A stretch of DNA of 61,931 bases from Methylobacterium sp. BTF04 (GTDB lineage: Bacteria > Pseudomonadota > Alphaproteobacteria > Rhizobiales > Beijerinckiaceae), in the NCBI RefSeq assembly GCF_010692745.1, contig NZ_JAAHTB010000028.1:1-61931 (forward strand). The letters run 5' to 3'. Of this stretch, positions 44,621-54,968 are shown piece by piece. Under the pieces are notes generated by a model. That model worked only from the letters and a program-made list of their open reading frames with translations. It was not told the origin of the DNA and did no database searches. The translations under genes and the position numbers were made by a program. Numbering within the stretch: position 1 is the first letter of the stretch; every line of letters begins with the position of its first letter.

Positions 44621-45373
44621 ATGCTCACGGATCATCGCCATCAGGAAATCCTGTCGCGCCTGCACGCGGCGGGACGGGTCGGCGTCTCGGATGTCGCCGC
44701 GTTCCTGAAGGTGTCGGAAGAAACCATCCGGCGCGATCTCAGGGTGCTGGAAGAGCGCGGCCTGGTGCGGCGTATCCACGGTGGCGCCGTGCCGCCCCGT
44801 CTCGATCAGGAGCGGCCGTTGCTGGAGCGTGGCAAGGTCAACACCCGCGAGAAGGCACGCGTCGCCGTCCTCGGCGAGGGGCTGGTGCGTGACGGCATGT
44901 CGCTCTTCCTCGATACCGGCACGACGACCCTGGCTCTGGCGCGCCGACTCACCGGCCGCAATCTCACCATCACCACGAACTCGGTGGACATCGCCCTGCT
45001 GCTCGGCGGCGGCCCGGCGCGGATCAACCTGACCCCCGGCACCTTGCGCTCCGTCGACAACGCGCTGGTGGGCTACGAGACCGTGGCCTATGCCCGGCGC
45101 TACGTCTTCGACATCGCGTTCATGGGCATCGCCGCCTGCGATCTCGACCATGGCTGGATGGACCACGAAGAGCATGAATCCGTGCTCCGCCGCGTCCTGA
45201 AGGACCAATCCCGCCGCGCCGTCCTGCTGGCCGATTCGCGCAAGTTCGGGCGCCAGGCCAATCTCTGCACCTTCGGCCTCGGCGACGCGCTCAGCGTCGT
45301 CACCGACCGACCGCCTCCGCGGCTGTTCCAGGACGCGTTCGACCGGCACGCCATCGATCTCATCAGTTCCTGA
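44621..45373 (+). CDS. DeoR/GlpR-family transcriptional regulator
   Basis: A 250-residue DeoR-type regulator. The N-terminal helix-turn-helix (residues 5-58) reads HQEILSRLHAAGRVGVSDVAAFLKVSEETIRRDLRVLEERGLVRRIHGGA. The C-terminal DeoRC sugar-phosphate-isomerase-like sensor domain has LFLDTGTTTLALARRL and TNSVDIALLLGGG. Members usually sense phosphorylated sugars, so its ligand here is unclear. The ATG at 44621 begins at the family start. It lies 182 bases after amiE and 69 bases before the ureidoglycolate-lyase-like gene. Confidence 0.92.
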   Translation: MLTDHRHQEILSRLHAAGRVGVSDVAAFLKVSEETIRRDLRVLEERGLVRRIHGGAVPPRLDQERPLLERGKVNTREKARVAVLGEGLVRDGMSLFLDTGTTTLALARRLTGRNLTITTNSVDIALLLGGGPARINLTPGTLRSVDNALVGYETVAYARRYVFDIAFMGIAACDLDHGWMDHEEHESVLRRVLKDQSRRAVLLADSRKFGRQANLCTFGLGDALSVVTDRPPPRLFQDAFDRHAIDLISS

Positions 45374-45442
45374 CCACGGCCTCCATCCCCCCTGTGGGGT
45401 GGTGTAGGATGGGCCGGCCCTGCCCGATCAGCCCCGGTGACC

Positions 45443-45937
45443 ATGCCGCACGATGAACCCACCCCGCGTCGCCTGACGATCCGGCCGATCGATCCCGTCG
45501 CCTTCGCGCCGTTCGGGACGCTCCTGGACGCTCCGGCCGTTCCGCCGCGCCAGGATCGGGCGACCGCCCTGGAGAACGGGCGGCCCGGAGCCGCGGCCAA
45601 CCTCGCCCTCATCCACAGCGAGCCCTGGGCCGGCCTGATGCCGCTCGGGCGCCTCGAGCGCCATCCCCATTCGAGCCAGGCCTTCCTGCCGCTCGCGGTG
45701 GACGCCTACGTGGTGGTGGTGGCCCCCGACCGGGACGGGCGCCCGGACGAGACGGCCCTGTACGCCTTCCGGGTGCCCGGCCATGTCGGCATCAACTACC
45801 GCACCAATGCCTGGCACGCCCACATGATGACGTGGGCGCACCCGGGCACCTTCGCGATGCTGGCCCATGAGGATGGCAGCGCGGGCGATTGCGTGTTCGC
45901 CGCCATCGCCCCGGTTCAGCTCGACCCGGAGGTCTGA
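45443..45937 (+). CDS. Ureidoglycolate lyase-like protein (AllA family)
   Basis: A 164-residue cupin-like protein of the AllA family, which splits ureidoglycolate into glyoxylate and urea. IRPIDPVAFAPFGTLLDAP, LERHPHSSQAFLPL, and NYRTNAWHAHMMTW with the conserved His/Trp are family marks. Urea released by such a reaction would match the upstream urea transporter, but no allantoinase is visible in the window. GTG 45437 is an alternative start. Its stop codon abuts the stop of the opposite-strand M20 gene exactly (shared TGATCA). Confidence 0.85.
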   Translation: MPHDEPTPRRLTIRPIDPVAFAPFGTLLDAPAVPPRQDRATALENGRPGAAANLALIHSEPWAGLMPLGRLERHPHSSQAFLPLAVDAYVVVVAPDRDGRPDETALYAFRVPGHVGINYRTNAWHAHMMTWAHPGTFAMLAHEDGSAGDCVFAAIAPVQLDPEV

Positions 45938-47197
45938 TCACGCCGTGGTCGCGGGCGCGTTGGCCAGGGTCAGCAGGGTTTGGAGCAGCACGTCGGCGCC
46001 GGCCGTACAGTCTGCCTGCGTGGCCGATTCCGCCTCGTTGTGGCTGATGCCGTCGCGGCACGGCACGAAGATCATCGCGGTGGGCACCTTCCCGGCGAGG
46101 TTGCAGGCGTCGTGGCCGGCGCCCGAGACCATCCGGCGGTGCGACAGCCCGAGCGCCTCGGCCCCCGATTCCACCAGCCCGACGATGGCGGCATCGAACG
46201 GCACCGGCTCCTTGCGCCAGATCCGGTCGAGGTCGATCGTCAGCCGGCGGCGGCCGGCGATCTCCGCGAGGGCGGCCCGCAACTCCGTCTCGACGGCGTC
46301 GAGGGTGGCGCTTTCCGGATCGCGCACGTCGAGGGTGAACTGCACCCGGCCGGGGATGACGTTGCGGGACGGTGCGGCGATCACCGCCTCGCCCATCGTC
46401 GCCACCGCGCTCGGGCCGTGGGCCAGCGCGATGCGCTCCACCGCGAGGGCGACTTCGGCCAAGCCGTTGAAGGCGTCGCGCCGGCGCGTCATCGGCGTGG
46501 TGCCGGCATGGCTCTCGAACCCGGTGACCGCCCCGTCGAACCAGGCGATGCCCTGCCCGCCCGCCACCACCCCGATGGTCTTGCCCTCGGCCTCCAGGAT
46601 CGGCCCCTGCTCGATGTGGAGCTCGACGAAGGCTCCGATGGTGCGCGCGCCGAGGGGCTCCGTGGCGACGTTGCCGATGGATTCGAGCGCCTGTGCCACG
46701 CTGATCCCGGCGGCATCCTGGCGCGAGAGGATGTCTTCCACGGTGAATTCGCCGACATAGGCCGCCGAGGCCATCATCGCCGGGGCGTAGCGCGAGCCTT
46801 CCTCGTTGGTCCAGTTGACCACGAGAAGCGGGATTTCGGTCTCGATCCCGGCATCGTTGAGGGAGCGCATCACCTCGAGCCCGGCGAGCGTGCCGAGAAT
46901 GCCGTCGAAGCGCCCCCCGGTGGGCTGGGTGTCGAGGTGCGAGCCGCAGGCGATGGGCGCCCGCGTCATGTCGCGGCCCGGCCGCAGGGCGAACTGGGTG
47001 CCGAGTTCGTCCACCCCGACCTCCAGCCCCGCCGCCTCGCACGCCGCACGGAACCAGTCGCGCACCTGTCCGTCCTCGGGCGACAGGGTCAACCGGTTGA
47101 CGCCCCCGGCCGGGGTCGCACCGAAGGCCGCCGTCTCGACGATCGTCGACCACAGTCGCGCTCCGTCGACCCGAAGATTGTGCCGTGTCCCACCCAT
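45938..47197 (-). CDS. M20-family N-carbamoyl-amino-acid / allantoate amidohydrolase
   Basis: A 419-residue metallopeptidase-like amidohydrolase that removes carbamoyl groups from N-carbamoyl-L-amino acids or acts on allantoate or ureidoglycolate. The metal ligands are in ACGSHLDTQPTGGRFDGILG, NWTNEEGSR, VELHIEQGP and DGISHNEAES. The dimer-domain histidine is in TGFESHAGTTPM. ATG 47197 is chosen because the upstream extension is not conserved-looking. Together with the AllA-like gene it points to ureide recovery. It is divergent from the PotA-like transporter gene. Confidence 0.9.
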   Translation of the reverse strand: MGGTRHNLRVDGARLWSTIVETAAFGATPAGGVNRLTLSPEDGQVRDWFRAACEAAGLEVGVDELGTQFALRPGRDMTRAPIACGSHLDTQPTGGRFDGILGTLAGLEVMRSLNDAGIETEIPLLVVNWTNEEGSRYAPAMMASAAYVGEFTVEDILSRQDAAGISVAQALESIGNVATEPLGARTIGAFVELHIEQGPILEAEGKTIGVVAGGQGIAWFDGAVTGFESHAGTTPMTRRRDAFNGLAEVALAVERIALAHGPSAVATMGEAVIAAPSRNVIPGRVQFTLDVRDPESATLDAVETELRAALAEIAGRRRLTIDLDRIWRKEPVPFDAAIVGLVESGAEALGLSHRRMVSGAGHDACNLAGKVPTAMIFVPCRDGISHNEAESATQADCTAGADVLLQTLLTLANAPATTA

Positions 47198-47409
47198 ACC
47201 GGGTTCCTCGCTGCGTGATGGCGTCCCGATGCCGGCGGCAAGATGCATACCGTCGCATCGGCGTCGGCGCCTGTCCGTCCGCCAAATTTTGTTATTCTCT
47301 CCGGCCGGCGTCTTGAGGAGCGCGGCCCGTCCCGCCGGAACCGGTTCTGTCGCGATGCAGGACCGATATCTGGCCCGCCCCTTGCTCGCTCTCCGGTGGG
47401 GAGAACCGC

Positions 47410-48396
<987 letters not shown>

Positions 48397-48424
48397 CAGT
48401 TTTCCCCTGCGTAGAGGATCGAGC

Positions 48425-49699
48425 ATGACCACCACGATCAAGCTGAGCCGCCGCACCCTGCTGCAGGGCGCGGGCGCCACCGGCCTCGCCCTCGGAGCCG
48501 GGCCGATCACCGGATTTCCCAACGTGATCGCCGCCGAGCCGGTGACGTTGCGCTACCTCGGCACCGCCGTGAACCAATCCGGCGACATCGCCCGCAAGGT
48601 CAAGGAAGATCTCGGGATCACCATCGAGTATATCCCCGTGGTCACCGACGAGGTGACCAAGCGGGTGATCACCCAGCCGAACTCGTTCGACATCGTCGAT
48701 ACCGAGTTCTTCAGCCTCAAGAAGCTGATCCCCTCGGGCAACATCCAGGGCATGGATGCCCGCCGCATCAAGCAGGCCGACAACATCACGCCGGTCTTCA
48801 CCAAGGGCGAGGTCGGCGGCAGGAAGATAGGCGACCAGGGCACGGCGCCCAAGAAGGTATTCTACCTCGAAGGCCAGACCGGCAAGACCTTCGCCGGTTC
48901 GGCCACCGAGTGGATCACCCTGATCCCGACCACCTACAACGCCGACACGCTCGGCATCCGCCCCGACCTGATCAAGCGCCCGATCACCAGCTGGAAGGAG
49001 CTGTTGAACCCCGAGTTCAAGGGCAAGGCCGCGATCCTCAACATTCCGTCCATCGGCATCATGGATGCCGCCATGGTGATCGAGGCCACCGGCGACTACA
49101 CCTATCCCGACAAGGGCAACATGACGAAGGCCGAGATCGACCGCACCATCAAGCTGCTGATCGAGGCCAAGCGCGCGGGCCAGTTCCGCGCCTTCTGGCA
49201 GGATTTCAACGAATCCGTGAACCTGATGGCGTCGGGCGAGACGGTGATCCAGTCGATGTGGTCGCCCGCGGTCACCAAGGTCCGCTCGCAGGGCGTGGCC
49301 TGCACCTACCAGCCGCTCAAGGAAGGCTACCGCGCCTGGGCCACCGGGTTCGGCCTTCCCAAGACCCTCACCGGCAGGAAGCTCGACGCGGCCTACGACT
49401 TCATCAACTGGTTCCTGTCGGGCTGGGCCGGGGCCTATCTCAACCGCCAGGGCTATTACTCGGCGGTGCTGGACACCGCCAAGACCCAGATGGAGCCCTA
49501 CGAATGGGCCTACTGGATGGAGGGCAAGCCCGCCGCGCAGGACATCAAGGGCCCCGATGGCGGCGTGCTGGAAAAGGCCGGCGCCATTCGCGACGGCGGC
49601 TCGTTCGAGACCCGCATGGGCGGCGTCGCCTGCTGGAACGCGGTGATGGACGAGAACACCTACATGGTCCGCAAGTGGAACGAATTCATCGCCGCGTGA
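48425..49699 (+). CDS. ABC transporter substrate-binding protein, PotD/PotF type
   Basis: A 424-residue periplasmic binding protein with a Tat leader (LSRRTLLQGAGATGLALGAG, cleavage near residue 37). The mature part has VTLRYLGTAVNQSGDIARKVKEDLGI and KRPITSWKELLNPEFKGKAAILNIPSIG, as in the PotD/PotF fold. It lacks an obvious cluster of acidic polyamine-contact residues that I can identify by eye, so the ligand stays open. It lies 28 bases after the ATPase gene. Confidence 0.9.
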   Translation: MTTTIKLSRRTLLQGAGATGLALGAGPITGFPNVIAAEPVTLRYLGTAVNQSGDIARKVKEDLGITIEYIPVVTDEVTKRVITQPNSFDIVDTEFFSLKKLIPSGNIQGMDARRIKQADNITPVFTKGEVGGRKIGDQGTAPKKVFYLEGQTGKTFAGSATEWITLIPTTYNADTLGIRPDLIKRPITSWKELLNPEFKGKAAILNIPSIGIMDAAMVIEATGDYTYPDKGNMTKAEIDRTIKLLIEAKRAGQFRAFWQDFNESVNLMASGETVIQSMWSPAVTKVRSQGVACTYQPLKEGYRAWATGFGLPKTLTGRKLDAAYDFINWFLSGWAGAYLNRQGYYSAVLDTAKTQMEPYEWAYWMEGKPAAQDIKGPDGGVLEKAGAIRDGGSFETRMGGVACWNAVMDENTYMVRKWNEFIAA

Positions 49700-49782
49700 G
49701 GCACGCCGCGCCGATCCAGAGCGCTCTCTCCTGCCCGAAGGCACTCGCCATGATCCTGAACGCACGTGGATCGAGCGTTGGT

Positions 49783-49877
49783 CCCCTCTTCTGGAAGGAG
49801 AGGGACAGGGCGAGGTGTGTGGACTCTTCGGAGATGTCACACACCTCACCCCAACCCTCTCCTTCCAGGAGAGGGAG
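49783..49877. repeat. Inverted repeat of a second type, between binding protein and permease genes
   Basis: Outer arms CTGGAAGGAGAGGG (49791-49804) and CCCTCTCCTTCCAG (49855-49868) pair perfectly. Inner arms GAGGTGTGTG (49812-49821) and CACACACCTC (49838-49847) also pair perfectly. Unlike the 130-base copies, this one is a simple long hairpin. It sits in the 286-base gap inside the transporter operon and may tune expression of the binding protein relative to the permeases. Confidence 0.85.
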
Positions 49878-49985
49878 CCTGTCGCGACGCTTCGCACCAA
49901 AGGGGCCGATCGGAAAACACAGACTCGCCGCGACGTCCATTGCGGTGCGGGAACTGGGGGCGGAAACGCTGCCGGCGGCTCACGC

Positions 49986-50930
49986 ATGACCGACGCCGTG
50001 CTCGCCACCCACGCGGAATCCCCGCCCGCCGCGGCCCACCAGAGCCTCACCGCGAAAACCCGGCGCCGGCGCGTGCTGGCCTATCTCCAGGCGGCGCCGA
50101 TGGCGTTCGTCTTCCTGGTGTTCTTCGTGGTGCCGCTGGCCCTCACCCTGATGGTGAGCTTCTGGGAGTACAACGAGTACGAGATCATCCCGGCCTTCAC
50201 CCTGCAGAACTACGTCGACGTGTTCGAGGGCTGCACGGCCACCACCGACCTATGCACCACCGTTCGCACCTACCTGTCGACGCTGAAATTCTGCGCGCTG
50301 ACCTGGGCGTTCACCCTCGTGATCGGCTTCACGGTGGCGTATTTCGTCGCCTTCCACGTCCGCTCGAAGACGATGCAGATGGTGTTGTTCCTGGTCTGCA
50401 CGATCCCGTTCTGGACCTCGAACGTGATCCGCATGATCTCGTGGATTCCGCTGCTCGGCCGCAATGGGCTCGTCAACGACACGCTCCAGGGCATGGGGCT
50501 CATCAGCCGGCCGATCGAGGGCCTGCTCTATTCCGATTTCTCGGTGGTGCTCGCCTTCGTCCATCTCAACACGGTCTTCATGATCGTGCCGATCTTCAAT
50601 TCGATGGCCCGCATCGATCGCGCCTTGATCGAGGCCGCCTACGATGCCGGCGCCACGGGCTGGCAGACCCTGTGGAACGTGGTGGTGCCGTTGGCCAAGC
50701 CCGGCATCGCCATCGGGTCGATCTTCGTGGTCACGCTGGTGATGGGCGACTTCGTCACCGTGGGCGTCATGGGCGGCCAGCAGATCGCCTCGGTGGGCAA
50801 GGTGATCCAGGTACAGATGTCGGCGCTGCAACTGCCGGCGGCGGCGGCCAACGCCATCGTGCTGCTCGGCGCGGTGATGCTGATGATCGTCGCGATGACC
50901 CGGCTCATCGACCTGCGCAAGGAACTCTGA
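49986..50930 (+). CDS. ABC transporter permease, PotB type
   Basis: A 314-residue inner-membrane permease with six helices. The first follows a basic N-terminus (KTRRRRVLAYLQAAPMAFVFLVFFVVPLAL). The ATPase-coupling EAA loop is IEAAYDAGATGWQTLWNVVVPLAKPGI, near residues 216-242. ATG 49986 is chosen because the longer frame runs into the intergenic palindrome. The second permease gene starts 19 bases later. Confidence 0.92.
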   Translation: MTDAVLATHAESPPAAAHQSLTAKTRRRRVLAYLQAAPMAFVFLVFFVVPLALTLMVSFWEYNEYEIIPAFTLQNYVDVFEGCTATTDLCTTVRTYLSTLKFCALTWAFTLVIGFTVAYFVAFHVRSKTMQMVLFLVCTIPFWTSNVIRMISWIPLLGRNGLVNDTLQGMGLISRPIEGLLYSDFSVVLAFVHLNTVFMIVPIFNSMARIDRALIEAAYDAGATGWQTLWNVVVPLAKPGIAIGSIFVVTLVMGDFVTVGVMGGQQIASVGKVIQVQMSALQLPAAAANAIVLLGAVMLMIVAMTRLIDLRKEL

Positions 50931-50949
50931 GGATGCGAGCCTCTCACCC

Positions 50950-51840
50950 ATGAGCGACCGGCCCCGCTCCCTCGCCTTCTACGTCCTGGCCGCGTTCTTC
51001 TGCCTATTCGTTGTCTTCCTGTACGGGCCGACGCTGACGATCCTGGTGCTGAGCTTCCAGGGTCCGCAGGGCGGCCTCACCTTCCCGATGAACGGGGTCT
51101 CGACCCATTGGTTCGGCAAGCTCTGGGCCGGCCTCGGCATCGTCGATATCTGGGGGGCCTTGTGGCGCTCGCTGCGCCTCGGCCTCGTGGTGATGGCGCT
51201 TACCGTGATCATCGCGTTCTTCGCCGGTCTCGCCTTCCGCAAGCGGTTCGCCGGCGAGGGCGTGCTGTTCACGCTGGCGGTGGCGAGTCTGATCGTGCCC
51301 TCCATCGTGGTCTCGCTCGGCATCGGCCTCGAATTCAGGCTCCTCGACGAGGCGGTGAAATGGGCCGCCACGGCGACCGGCTGGGACTGGCTGCAGGAGC
51401 ACGGCACCCTGATGGGGCTCTACACCTCGGCGCTCGGCGCGCACCTGACCTGGACGCTGCCGTTCGGCCTGCTGATCATGTTCGCGGTCTTCAACCGTTT
51501 CGATCCGGCCTACGAAGAGGCAGCGCGCGATCTCGGCGCCACCGGTCCGCAGACCCTGCGCCACGTGGTGGTGCCGATCCTCGGGCCGTCGCTGGTCGGC
51601 GTCGCCCTGTTCGGCTTCACCCTGTCCTTCGACGAACTTGCCCGCACCAGCCAGGCCATCGGCGGCCGCAACACCCTGCCGCTGGAACTCCAGGGGCTCA
51701 CCACCACGGTGACCACGCCGGAGATTTACGCGCTCGGCACGCTCACCACGGGGATGTCGCTCGCAGTGATCGCCACGGCGCTGGGGGCGAGCCTGTATCT
51801 GCAGCGGCGCAAGGCGAAGGCCGGATTACGGATGGGCTGA
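50950..51840 (+). CDS. ABC transporter permease, PotC type
   Basis: A 296-residue permease with about six helices. MSDRPRSLAFYVLAAFFCLFVVFLYGPTLTILVLSFQ is the first segment, and the EAA loop is YEEAARDLGATGPQTLRHVVVPILGP. It completes the PotABCD-like set. It is followed by a 124-base gap facing the dipeptide-type ABC genes on the other strand. Confidence 0.92.
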   Translation: MSDRPRSLAFYVLAAFFCLFVVFLYGPTLTILVLSFQGPQGGLTFPMNGVSTHWFGKLWAGLGIVDIWGALWRSLRLGLVVMALTVIIAFFAGLAFRKRFAGEGVLFTLAVASLIVPSIVVSLGIGLEFRLLDEAVKWAATATGWDWLQEHGTLMGLYTSALGAHLTWTLPFGLLIMFAVFNRFDPAYEEAARDLGATGPQTLRHVVVPILGPSLVGVALFGFTLSFDELARTSQAIGGRNTLPLELQGLTTTVTTPEIYALGTLTTGMSLAVIATALGASLYLQRRKAKAGLRMG

Positions 51841-51964
51841 ACGCCGTCCGATTTCTTTTGGACAGCGGCGCACGCGCCGCGTCGGCGCGATGCCCCCACC
51901 TGAAGCGCGGTCACCCAAAAGCTTTGTGATCCGATTGCCCGCAGCGGCAGGACCGCCCAAACCG

Positions 51965-52990
51965 CTAAACCGCCGCCTCCAGCACCCGCGCCTTGTCGCC
52001 CGCGAAGGCCGCATGCGCCGCGTCGGTGCGCCAGCAGGCCGCCCGGTGGCCGGGTTCCACGGCGACATAGGCCGGCGCATCCACCCGGCAGCGATCCTCG
52101 GCGAGGAAGCAGCGCGGGGCGAACGGGCAGCCGGGCGGGCGGTTGGCGAGGTCGGGCGGGCTGCCCGGAATCGTCTTGAGGCGCGTGCCCTTGGAGAGCG
52201 CCCCGTCGGCGCGGCTGCGCATCAGGCCGATGGTGTAGGGGTGGTGCGGGTTCAGCACCACGTCGCGGGCCGAGCCCTCCTCGACGATGCGGCCGGCATA
52301 CATCACCGCGATCCGGTCGGCGACTTCCACCGCCGCGCCGAGATCGTGGGTCACGAAGATCGTCGAGAGGCCGAGCTCCGCCTGCAATTCGCGCAGAAGC
52401 AGCAGGATCTGGATCTGCACCGTGGCGTCGAGCGCCGTGGTCGGCTCGTCGGCGAGCAGCACCTGCGGCCGGCAGGCGAGTGCGAGCGCGATCATCGCGC
52501 GCTGGCGCATGCCGCCCGACATCTCGTGCGGATAGGCGTCGAGGCGCCGCTCCGGGCTCGGAATGCGCACCCGCTCGAACAGCTGCAGCGCCCGCTTGCG
52601 CGCGTCCGCCGCACTGATCTTTTCGTGCTGGCGGATCGCTTCGGTGATCTGGCTGCCCACCGTGTAGACCGGGTCGAGCGCCAGCAGCGGCTCCTGGAAG
52701 ATCATCGCCACCGCCCGGCCGCGCAGGGCCCGCAGGCCCTTGGCCGAGAGCGCCATCACGTCCTGGCCGGCCACCAGGATCTGGCCACCGATCTTCGTCT
52801 TGCGCTCGGGGTTGAGCCGCATGATCGCCCGCAGGGTCACGCTCTTGCCCGAGCCCGATTCGCCGATCAGCGCCACGGCCTGGCCGCGCTCGAGGGTGAG
52901 GTCGACGCCGTCCACCGCCTCGACCACGCCGCCGAAGACGACCTTCAGGCCGCGGATCGCGACGGCGGCTTCGTTCACGGATGTGGTCAT
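51965..52990 (-). CDS. Dipeptide/oligopeptide-type ABC transporter ATPase (DppD/OppD)
   Basis: A 341-residue ATPase. Walker [18 protein letters not shown], signature [17 protein letters not shown], Walker [17 protein letters not shown] and the C-terminal oligopeptide-type extension with the iron-sulfur-type cysteine motif ([16 protein letters not shown]...RAACW) are present. It is the last gene of a minus-strand five-gene operon and overlaps the preceding ATPase gene by 4 bases. The substrate class (peptide, opine, glutathione or metal chelate) is not decided by this subunit. Confidence 0.94.
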   Translation of the reverse strand: MTTSVNEAAVAIRGLKVVFGGVVEAVDGVDLTLERGQAVALIGESGSGKSVTLRAIMRLNPERKTKIGGQILVAGQDVMALSAKGLRALRGRAVAMIFQEPLLALDPVYTVGSQITEAIRQHEKISAADARKRALQLFERVRIPSPERRLDAYPHEMSGGMRQRAMIALALACRPQVLLADEPTTALDATVQIQILLLLRELQAELGLSTIFVTHDLGAAVEVADRIAVMYAGRIVEEGSARDVVLNPHHPYTIGLMRSRADGALSKGTRLKTIPGSPPDLANRPPGCPFAPRCFLAEDRCRVDAPAYVAVEPGHRAACWRTDAAHAAFAGDKARVLEAAV

Positions 52991-54042
52991 GCCGCCACCG
53001 TCATCATGGGTGCCAGCGAATGGCCCGAGCCCGGCTGGCGGGCGAGGCAGGCGACTCGGTGGAGGGGATCCACCGGATCGAGCGGCGGCACCACGCTGCG
53101 GCAGACCTCCTCCACCAGGGTGCAGCGTGGATGGAAGCGGCAGCCCGGCGGCGGGTCGATGGGGTTGGGCGGATCGCCGGCCAGTGGCGCCACCTGCGTG
53201 CGTGCATCGGGGTCCATCGACGGCATCGAGGACAGCAGCGCTGCGGTGTAGGGATGGGCCGGGTTGGCCAGCACGGTGTCGGCCGGGCCGATCTCCACCA
53301 CCTGGCCGAGATACATCACCGCCACCCGGTCGCAGATGAAGCGCACCACGTTGAGGTCGTGGCTGATGAACAGGTAGGTGAGGTTGAATTCCTGCTTGAG
53401 GTCCATCAGCAGGTTCAGCACCTGCGCCTCCACCGACTTGTCGAGGGCCGAGACCGCCTCGTCGAGGACCACGAGGCGCGGTTCCAGGGCGAGTGCGCGG
53501 GCGATGTTCACGCGTTGGCGCTGGCCGCCGGACAACTCGTGCGGATACCGGGCCGCGAAGCGCGCCGGCTCCAGGCCGACGCGGGCGAGCAGGCTGCGCG
53601 CCCGCTCGATGGCCTGGCGCTTGGGCACGCCGTGGACCTGCGGCCCGAAGGCGATGGAGCCCTCGATGGTCATGCGCGGGTTCAGCGACGAGTAGCTGTC
53701 CTGGAACACCATCTGGGTCTGGGCCCGGAACTCGCGCAGCGGCAGGGCACGGCTGCCGATCCGCTCGCCGTCGAACAGGAGGTCGCCCTTGTCATGGGCG
53801 ATGAGGCCCATGATCAGGCGCGCGGTGGTGGACTTGCCGCAGCCGGATTCGCCGACGATCCCCAGGGTCTCGCCCTTGAGGATGCCGAAATCGACGCCGT
53901 CCACGGCGCGGACCACCGCCTTCTTGCCGCCCAGGCCCTTCTTGACCGGGAAGTGCTTGACGAGGCCTTCGACGGTGAGGAGCGGCTGGCCGGGGCCACC
54001 GCGATCGCGGTCGGTGGGAACGGCGCCGGTGAGCGTGCTCAT
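52987..54042 (-). CDS. Dipeptide/oligopeptide-type ABC transporter ATPase (DppF/OppF)
   Basis: A 351-residue ATPase. LLTVEGLVKHFPVKKG, Walker A IVGESGCGKSTTARLIMG, FQDSYSSLNPRMTI, signature LSGGQRQRVNIARAL and Walker B VVLDEAVSALDKSVEAQ mark DppF/OppF. Walker B reads DEAVSALD, typical of this subfamily. The C-terminal extension carries PGCRFHPRCTLVEEVC. It starts ATG 54042 with a 4-base overlap with dppC, so the genes are translationally coupled. Confidence 0.94.
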   Translation of the reverse strand: MSTLTGAVPTDRDRGGPGQPLLTVEGLVKHFPVKKGLGGKKAVVRAVDGVDFGILKGETLGIVGESGCGKSTTARLIMGLIAHDKGDLLFDGERIGSRALPLREFRAQTQMVFQDSYSSLNPRMTIEGSIAFGPQVHGVPKRQAIERARSLLARVGLEPARFAARYPHELSGGQRQRVNIARALALEPRLVVLDEAVSALDKSVEAQVLNLLMDLKQEFNLTYLFISHDLNVVRFICDRVAVMYLGQVVEIGPADTVLANPAHPYTAALLSSMPSMDPDARTQVAPLAGDPPNPIDPPPGCRFHPRCTLVEEVCRSVVPPLDPVDPLHRVACLARQPGSGHSLAPMMTVAA

Positions 54043-54968
54043 GCCTTCACTTCCATCGCCGACCGCAGGCCGTCCGAGAACAGGTTGAACGAGATCGAGA
54101 CGATGAAGATCGCCAGCCCCGGCAGCGCCGCGACCAGGGGGTTCACGTAGATCGCCGTGCGCAGGGTGTTGAGCATCAGGCCCCATTCCGGCTCGGGCGG
54201 CTTCACCCCGAGGCCGAGGAAGGACAGGCCGGACGCCAGGATCATCGACACGCTGATGAGGCTGGTGGCGTAGACGAAGATCGGTCCGAGCACGTTGCCG
54301 AGCACCTGCACCCTCAGGATCGTGAAGGTCGAGGCGCCCGAGAGCCGGGCCGCGTCGACATAGTCGCGCGAGCGGATCTGGGTGGTCACGCTCTCGGCCA
54401 CACGGGCGATCTGGGGCACGAACACGCAGGTCAGCGAGACGATGGAGTTGAAAATGCCCGCCCCCAAGGCGCCCGAGAGCGCGATGGCCAGCAGCACCGA
54501 CGGGAAGGCGAAGAACACGTCGACGGTGCGCATCAGCACGGTGTTCAGCCAGCCGCCGACATAGCCGGCGAGAATGCCGATGCCGGAGCCGATGACGAAG
54601 GCGAGGATCACCGGCGTGACGCCGATGAACAGCGACAGGCGCCCGCCCAACATCAGGCGGCTCAGCATGTCGCGCCCGAGCTCGTCCGAGCCGAGGAGGT
54701 AGGTGGAATCGCCGATCGGCCGCAGGCGACGCAGCATCGACCCGCGATACGGGTCCATCGGCGTGATCCATGGCGAAAACACCGCGACGAGCACGATGGT
54801 GAGGATGACGCAGGCCGCGATCATCGCCACGGGATCGCGCAGGAGCTTGCTCCCGACCTGCCCCCAGAACCCGCGCGAGGGCACGAAGGCGTCGGGGGTG
54901 GCCAGGGCCGGGGTAGCCCCGCCGGCAATGTCGAGGACCGGGGGGGCGGTGGGGGAAGCGAGCGACAT
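54039..54968 (-). CDS. Dipeptide/oligopeptide-type ABC transporter permease (DppC)
   Basis: A 309-residue permease with about six helices. A roughly 40-residue soluble leader precedes DPVAMIAACVILTIVLVAVFSPWITPMDPY, followed by LLGSDELGRDMLSRLMLGGRLSLFIGV (DppC hallmark) and the EAA loop VDAARLSGASTFTILRVQVLGN. C-terminal LGLGVKPPEPEWGLMLN is conserved. Its start overlaps the dppB stop by one base (TGATG). Confidence 0.94.
   Translation of the reverse strand: MSLASPTAPPVLDIAGGATPALATPDAFVPSRGFWGQVGSKLLRDPVAMIAACVILTIVLVAVFSPWITPMDPYRGSMLRRLRPIGDSTYLLGSDELGRDMLSRLMLGGRLSLFIGVTPVILAFVIGSGIGILAGYVGGWLNTVLMRTVDVFFAFPSVLLAIALSGALGAGIFNSIVSLTCVFVPQIARVAESVTTQIRSRDYVDAARLSGASTFTILRVQVLGNVLGPIFVYATSLISVSMILASGLSFLGLGVKPPEPEWGLMLNTLRTAIYVNPLVAALPGLAIFIVSISFNLFSDGLRSAMEVKA

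Noticed and set aside
51868..51887. GCGGCGC-AC-GCGCCGC hairpin after the PotC-type gene
   Set aside because: The loop of two bases is too small to form as drawn and there is no T-run. It is not called as a terminator.
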